NCBI GenBank assembly: GCA_947177115.1 | Contig: CAMWTG010000127.1 | Coordinates: 1-7,746 of the forward strand | Direction of reading: 5' to 3' | Length of the DNA stretch: 7,746 nucleotides | From: an uncultured Clostridia bacterium | Lineage (GTDB): Bacteria; Bacillota; Clostridia; Oscillospirales; Oscillospiraceae | Part shown: in pieces, positions 4,323 through 7,746 of the stretch | Numbering within the stretch: the stretch's first letter is position 1 | Layout: each line of letters opens with the position of its first letter | The notes under the pieces: model-generated | Seen by the model: the letters and a program-made list of their open reading frames with translations, nothing else | What the model was told of the DNA's origin: nothing | The model's database searches: none | Translations under genes and position numbers: made by a program

Positions 4323-5339
4323 ATGAAGATTATCGTAGACGCCATGGGCGGCGACAACGCCCCTCTGGAGATCGTAAAAGGAGCGGTGCAGGCCGCCAAG
4401 GCCCGCCCGGGCCTGGAGATCGTGCTGGTGGGCCGGGAGGCGGAGGTGCGAGCCGCCGCCGGGGCTTGCGGCGGCCTGCCGGTGACGGTGACGGTCGTCA
4501 ATGCCGCCGAGGTCATCGATATGCATGACGACCCGGCCACGGCCTTCAAGACAAAGAAAGATTCCTCCATGACGGTGGGGCTGACCATGCTGAAAAACGG
4601 GGAAGGAGACGCTTTCGTCTCTGCCGGCAGCACCGGGGCCCTGCTGAGCGCCGGGACCCTCCTGGTGAAGCGGATCAGAGGCATCCGGCGGGCCGCCATG
4701 GCCCCCCTGGTGCCTGTGGGGGGAAAAGGACTGGTCCTGGTGGACTGCGGGGCCAACGCGGAGTGTACGGTGGAGTACCTGCTCCAGTTCGCCTACCTGG
4801 GCAGTTTCTATGCCGCCAAGGCCCTGGGACTGGCAAAGCCCCGGGTGGGGCTCCTGAATATCGGCACTGAGGACAGCAAGGGCGATGCTCTGCGCCGGGA
4901 GACATACAAAGCCCTGAAGGAGGCCGGGGACGCGGGCCATCTGAATTTTATCGGCAATATCGAAGCGAAAGAAGCCATCAAGGGCGGCTGCGATGTGGTG
5001 GTCACCGATGGCTTTTCCGGCAACGTGATGCTGAAGTCCATCGAGGGGGTGGGTTCCTTCATGGGAAAGGAATTAAAGGGCCTGTTCCTGAGCAGTCTAA
5101 AGACGAAAGTGGCCGCCCTGCTGGTGAAGAATGGCCTTTCCGCCTTCAAGGAGCGGCTGGACCCGGATACCATCGGCGGCACGCCCTTCCTGGGACTCCA
5201 GAAGCCGGTGATCAAGGCCCACGGCTCCAGCAAGGCGCGGGCCATTGAGAACGCCGTCTATCAGGCTGTCACTGCCGCAGAGGCGGATCTGGCCGGTCAG
5301 ATCGAGGCCAACATCCAGCTGATGAAGACCGGACACTGA
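4323..5339 (+). CDS. plsX: phosphate acyltransferase PlsX
   Basis: Converts acyl-ACP and phosphate to acyl-phosphate, the acyl donor for PlsY in the first step of phospholipid synthesis; a peripheral membrane enzyme. At 338 residues it has the usual length. Signatures seen: DAMGGDNAP at 6-14 at the extreme N-terminus, SAGSTGAL at 100-107, VDCGAN near 140-145, NIGTEDSKG at 179-187, TDGFSGN at 228-234, GGTPFLGL at 285-292 and AHGSS at 299-303. The ATG at 4323 lies 8 nt after AAGGAGG. It is followed by acpP and rnc, the arrangement common in Clostridia; fabD and fabG, which stand between plsX and acpP in Bacillus, are absent. Its upstream region is unusually long and full of hairpins, and no confident promoter was found there. 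The identification is very secure. Confidence 0.98.
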   Translation: MKIIVDAMGGDNAPLEIVKGAVQAAKARPGLEIVLVGREAEVRAAAGACGGLPVTVTVVNAAEVIDMHDDPATAFKTKKDSSMTVGLTMLKNGEGDAFVSAGSTGALLSAGTLLVKRIRGIRRAAMAPLVPVGGKGLVLVDCGANAECTVEYLLQFAYLGSFYAAKALGLAKPRVGLLNIGTEDSKGDALRRETYKALKEAGDAGHLNFIGNIEAKEAIKGGCDVVVTDGFSGNVMLKSIEGVGSFMGKELKGLFLSSLKTKVAALLVKNGLSAFKERLDPDTIGGTPFLGLQKPVIKAHGSSKARAIENAVYQAVTAAEADLAGQIEANIQLMKTGH

Positions 5340-5378
5340 CAGGCTGCGCAGAAAATGGAAGAAATCTGCCGCACCCTA

Positions 5379-5407
5379 TTGACAGAAGAGGGGAAAAGAT
5401 TTATCAT
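5379..5407 (+). promoter_or_regulatory. sigma-A promoter for acpP
   Basis: TTGACA (5379-5384), exactly 17 bp, then TATCAT (5402-5407): a perfect -35 and a -10 with one mismatch, in the plsX-acpP gap. Transcription would start near 5414, about 40 nt before the acpP ATG. It would let the abundant carrier protein be made independently of plsX. Confidence 0.8.
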
Positions 5408-5454
5408 GCCATTGGCACATATTCATCATCCCCTTGCGAAAGGAGGGAAACGAC

Positions 5455-5697
5455 ATGCAGGACATCTTTGAGCGTATGCAGAGGATCATCTCGGAGCAGT
5501 TCTCCGTAGATGAGGATGAGATCACCATGGATACGTCCTTTGAGGAGGATTTGGGCGCTGATTCCGTTGACCTGGTTGAGCTGGTCATGAGTATGGAGGA
5601 GGCCTTTGACATCGGCGAGGTGCAGGAGGACGAGCTGAGCGGGCTCTCCACCGTGGGCGACTGCGTCAATTTCCTGACCAGCAAGCTGGACGATTGA
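5455..5697 (+). CDS. acpP: acyl carrier protein
   Basis: Small acidic four-helix protein that carries growing acyl chains on a 4'-phosphopantetheine arm for fatty-acid synthesis, and supplies acyl-ACP to PlsX. At 80 residues it has the normal length. The attachment site is the serine of GADSVDLVELVM (Ser37), within the usual EEDLGADS context; Val replaces the more common Leu after that Ser, a frequent variant. ATG 5455 (MQDIFERMQRI) is chosen because AAAGGAGGG lies 7 nt upstream; the in-frame TTG at 5434 would place the ribosome binding site inside the gene. It has its own promoter upstream and an intrinsic terminator downstream, so it can form a single-gene transcript as well as part of a plsX-acpP one. 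Confidence 0.97.
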   Translation: MQDIFERMQRIISEQFSVDEDEITMDTSFEEDLGADSVDLVELVMSMEEAFDIGEVQEDELSGLSTVGDCVNFLTSKLDD

Positions 5698-5740
5698 GCA
5701 GAGGCGCTGATTATCTCAGCTGTGCATACAAACCTTGGAG

Positions 5741-5786
5741 GGCCTCGCCGTGGGGATGGACCATCCCTGGCGGGGCTCTTTCCTTT
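5741..5786 (+). terminator. intrinsic terminator between acpP and rnc
   Basis: GCCTCGCC..GGGAT (from 5742) pairs with ATCCC.GGCGGGGC (to 5776) with small internal mismatches, followed by TCTTTCCTTT (5777-5786). It lies about 45 bases after the acpP stop. The interrupted T-run suggests partial read-through, which may be how rnc is transcribed, since no rnc promoter is evident. Confidence 0.7.
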
Positions 5787-5806
5787 GAAAGGAGGGGACG
5801 TTCCGT

Positions 5807-6478
5807 ATGGAATCCCTGGAGAAAAAATTGGGCTATCGGTTCCGGGACCGGGAAAAGCTCAGCGAAGCCTTGAACCATAGTTCGTATGCCAATGAGCACC
5901 GGGGCGGCCTGGGCAGCAATGAGCGCCTGGAGTTTTTGGGCGACAGCGTGCTTGGTTTCGTGTCGGCGGAATACTTGTTCCGGCTCCACAGGGACCTGCC
6001 GGAGGGAGACCTGACCCGGATGCGGGCGGCCCTGGTGTGCGAGCAGAGCCTGTACGAGGTGGCCAAGGAGCTGGATCTGGGCTGCTATCTGAAGCTGGGC
6101 CGGGGCGAGGAGGCCGGGGGAGGCCGGAAACGGCAGTCCATCCTGGCGGACGCGGTGGAGGCGGTGTTTGCCGCCGTATATCTGGATGGCGGTATTGAGA
6201 AGGCTAGGGAGCTGATCATCCGGGTGTTGCTGAGCAAGGCTCCCGCCGTTGAGGAGCGAAAGGACTATAAGACCACCCTCCAGGAGGTGGTCCAGCGCAG
6301 GAGCGGCCAGGTGCTGACCTATCACATGGTGGCCCAGAGCGGGCCGGACCATAACAAGAAGTTCCTTTTTGAGGTGCGGCTCAACGACCGGCCCGTGGGA
6401 CGGGGCGAGGGGCGCAGCAAGAAGGAGGCCGAGCAGGCCGCCGCGCGGGATGCGCTGGAAAACGCCGAGGATCTTTGA
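5807..6478 (+). CDS. rnc: ribonuclease III
   Basis: Endonuclease that cuts double-stranded RNA, processing the 30S rRNA precursor and structured mRNAs. At 223 residues it has the normal length. The catalytic domain carries the signature NERLEFLGDSVLGF (38-51) with Glu39, Glu42 and Asp46, and the metal-binding LADAVEAVFAAVYLDGG with Asp115 and Glu118. The double-stranded RNA-binding domain follows from about 153 (DYKTTLQEVVQ) to 220, ending in the SKKEAEQAAARDAL helix (204-217). Start ATG 5807 has AAAGGAGGGG about 10 nt upstream. In many Firmicutes smc follows rnc; here a bidirectional terminator and minus-strand genes follow instead. The hairpins upstream of plsX would be possible substrates if transcribed, but that is speculation. 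Confidence 0.98.
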   Translation: MESLEKKLGYRFRDREKLSEALNHSSYANEHRGGLGSNERLEFLGDSVLGFVSAEYLFRLHRDLPEGDLTRMRAALVCEQSLYEVAKELDLGCYLKLGRGEEAGGGRKRQSILADAVEAVFAAVYLDGGIEKARELIIRVLLSKAPAVEERKDYKTTLQEVVQRRSGQVLTYHMVAQSGPDHNKKFLFEVRLNDRPVGRGEGRSKKEAEQAAARDALENAEDL

Positions 6479-6493
6479 CCAGAAATATGAAAA

Positions 6494-6556
6494 ACGCCGG
6501 ATCGATCTCCCTGCACGCCAGCGGGCGGCGCGGGAGGATCGATCCGGTGTTTTTTC
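6494..6556. terminator. bidirectional intrinsic terminator, rnc and the minus-strand nucleotidyltransferase gene
   Basis: ACGCCGGATCGATC (6494-6507) pairs with GATCGATCCGGTGT (6537-6550) over 14 bp with one G-T pair, enclosing a GC-rich inner stem. T6 (6550-6555) follows on the plus strand, and a run of A at 6490-6494 gives T5 on the minus strand. It begins 16 bases after the rnc stop and abuts the stop of the convergent gene at 6558, so it serves both. Confidence 0.85.
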
Positions 6557-6557
6557 G

Positions 6558-6956
6558 TTATAAGGATACTGGCTGGGAATCTCGCTTTTGCATCAAGGCG
6601 ATATCCGCCAAGTCTTTTTCTCTGCCAAGCTTCCTCTTCATCTGTATAAGCCCGTTTACGCATACAACAGGAACGCCGCTGACGATCTCTGCTGTGCCTT
6701 CAAGCCAGTTTTCGAAGATCTCAATATCTTCAGCATATATGATCTTTCTGGTCCCATCGGCACAGCGTGAAACAGGATATCCCTGCTGCTCCAATCTGTT
6801 TGCCAGAAGCGTACTGCATCCCAGATCAATATCATGCGTTTGCGGCCGGAATCCATGTAAGACCATGGCTCCGCCGGCAACGACCCAGTATTCTTTTTCA
6901 GGGAAAGGAAGCTCTTTAAGGCGTTGGATCAAAGATCGTTTATCGAACATGTTCAT
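6558..6956 (-). CDS. small nucleotidyltransferase-fold protein (132 aa), substrate unknown
   Basis: A stand-alone protein of the polymerase-beta-like nucleotidyltransferase superfamily. WVVAGGAMVLHG (24-35) gives the Gly-Gly motif, and THDIDLG (40-46) the metal-binding Asp42 and Asp44. AEDIEIFENW (76-85) probably supplies the third carboxylate (Asp77 or Glu79). MKRKLGREKDLADI (106-119) is the C-terminal helix pair typical of AbiEii/MNT-like single-domain members. Such folds act as toxins, antitoxins or nucleotide-transferring enzymes, but no HEPN or AbiEi-like partner is next to it, so the role cannot be assigned. The start at 6956 has AGGAG 9 nt upstream; a second ATG two codons later is possible. 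It lies 80 bp after ftsK on the same strand in a locally AT-rich spot and ends in the terminator shared with rnc. Intact catalytic residues suggest activity. Confidence 0.85.
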   Translation of the reverse strand: MNMFDKRSLIQRLKELPFPEKEYWVVAGGAMVLHGFRPQTHDIDLGCSTLLANRLEQQGYPVSRCADGTRKIIYAEDIEIFENWLEGTAEIVSGVPVVCVNGLIQMKRKLGREKDLADIALMQKRDSQPVSL

Positions 6957-7036
6957 CGACCTGCTCCTGCTATATGATTAAATATGTTCTAGCGGTAAGG
7001 CTGCCGTCAGTCATTCGGGTGGCTGATACTTCTGCG

Positions 7037-7746
7037 TCAATCCTCCTCGTCCCAGGGGGCATCGTTCTCCGGTCCGGCGGGGGACAGGGAGGCGTTCCCG
7101 CCCATCTGGATCTCCTGCCACTTGGCCCGGGTGATGAGCAGCTGCCGGGGCTTGGAGCCCTCGAAGGGGCCTACGTAGCCCTTCTGCTCCATCTGGTCCA
7201 CCAGCCGGGCGGCCCGGGAATAGCCCAGCTTCAGGCGGCGCTGGAGCATGGAGACGGAGGCCTGCCCGGTCTCCAGGATGACCTCCACGGCGGCGGGGAG
7301 CAGCTCATCGGCGCTGTCGTCCTCCTCCAGGTCGCCGCCGGGGGCGGGGGAGCCGTTTTTGCGCTCCTTCTCCTGGACGTTCTCCTCGATCTTCTGCATG
7401 ACTTCATCGGAATACTGGACCTCGCCGGTGGACTTGACGAAGCTGACCACCCGCTCGATCTCCTCGGGGGTGATGTAGCAGCCCTGGACCCGGAGGGGTT
7501 TGCTGCTGCCAATGGGCGCGTAGAGCATGTCGCCCCGGCCTACCAGCTTCTCCGCGCCGGTGGCGTCCAGGATGATCCGGGAGTTGATGGCATCCTTCAC
7601 GGCGAAGGCGATGCGGCTGGGGATGTTGGCCTTCATCAGGCCGGTGATCACATCGGCACGGGGGCTCTGGGTGGCGATGACCAGGTGCATCCCGGCGGCG
7701 CGGCCCATCTGGGCCACCCGGCAGATGGATTCCTCCACCTCCTTGG
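7037..7746 (-). CDS. ftsK: FtsK/SpoIIIE family DNA translocase, C-terminal part; start outside window
   Basis: Membrane-anchored hexameric ATPase that pumps double-stranded DNA through the division or sporulation septum. Only the last 235 residues are visible; the gene runs off the right edge, so the membrane domain and Walker A are not seen. The end of the RecA-like motor shows EESICRVAQMGRAAG, HLVIATQSPRADVITG, IPSRIAFAV, and the GRGDMLY block. The string ATQSPRADVITG replaces the Bacillus/E. coli type ATQRPSVDVITG. A low-complexity acidic linker (about 122-145) joins to the gamma winged-helix domain (about 146-205: DELLPAAVEVI...GYSRAARLVDQMEQKGYVGP), which reads polar DNA motifs to set direction. 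The protein ends in a short acidic tail, WDEED. Whether this is the division or the sporulation paralogue (spoIIIE) cannot be told from this part. Confidence 0.96.
   Translation of the reverse strand, partial: KEVEESICRVAQMGRAAGMHLVIATQSPRADVITGLMKANIPSRIAFAVKDAINSRIILDATGAEKLVGRGDMLYAPIGSSKPLRVQGCYITPEEIERVVSFVKSTGEVQYSDEVMQKIEENVQEKERKNGSPAPGGDLEEDDSADELLPAAVEVILETGQASVSMLQRRLKLGYSRAARLVDQMEQKGYVGPFEGSKPRQLLITRAKWQEIQMGGNASLSPAGPENDAPWDEED

Noticed and set aside
4137..4940. Minus-strand open frames (267 and 196 codons) opposite plsX and its upstream hairpins
   Set aside because: Shadow frames of plsX: low-complexity composition and no family resemblance; their ends run through the twin hairpins.
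5711..6352. Minus-strand open frame (213 codons) opposite rnc
   Set aside because: Antisense to a well-supported RNase III, with shadow-type composition; it overlaps the acpP terminator.

Overview
The window looks like chromosome from a GC-rich Gram-positive anaerobe of the Clostridia, most likely Oscillospiraceae. This is inferred from the strong AGGAGG-type ribosome binding sites, the topA / trmFO / plsX / acpP / rnc gene set, a TopA with several zinc ribbons and a Lys/Ala-rich tail, and the wording of the FtsK motor motifs. It cannot be proved from this sequence alone.

Layout, left to right. (1) The 3' part of topA (DNA topoisomerase I) enters from the left edge. (2) A small AT-richer module follows: a leftward gene for an 85-residue protein resembling DUF6809, and a divergent 69-residue XRE/Cro-type regulator (XRE1). 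Between them lies a 39-bp dyad that covers the -10 of a consensus promoter. (3) trmFO, the folate-dependent tRNA uracil-54 methyltransferase. (4) A second lone XRE regulator (XRE2), 37 of 69 positions identical to XRE1. It has its own dyad and a leftward promoter in the same geometry, but no divergent partner gene. (5) A 397-bp non-coding stretch packed with hairpins, including two adjacent hairpins that are near reverse complements of each other. (6) plsX, acpP and rnc, with a clear promoter before acpP, a terminator after acpP, and a bidirectional terminator after rnc. (7) On the minus strand, a small orphan nucleotidyltransferase gene and the 3' end of an ftsK/spoIIIE DNA translocase gene running off the right edge.

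The housekeeping genes cover DNA topology and chromosome transport (topA, ftsK), tRNA modification and RNA processing (trmFO, rnc), and phospholipid / fatty-acid synthesis (plsX, acpP). The two regulator modules sit on either side of trmFO, inside what is a tight housekeeping run in many Firmicutes. Their lower GC, paralogy and shared promoter geometry suggest two insertions or duplications of one small autoregulated module, of which the right-hand copy appears to have lost its partner. No CRISPR array, tRNA, rRNA, transposase or prophage structural gene was seen.
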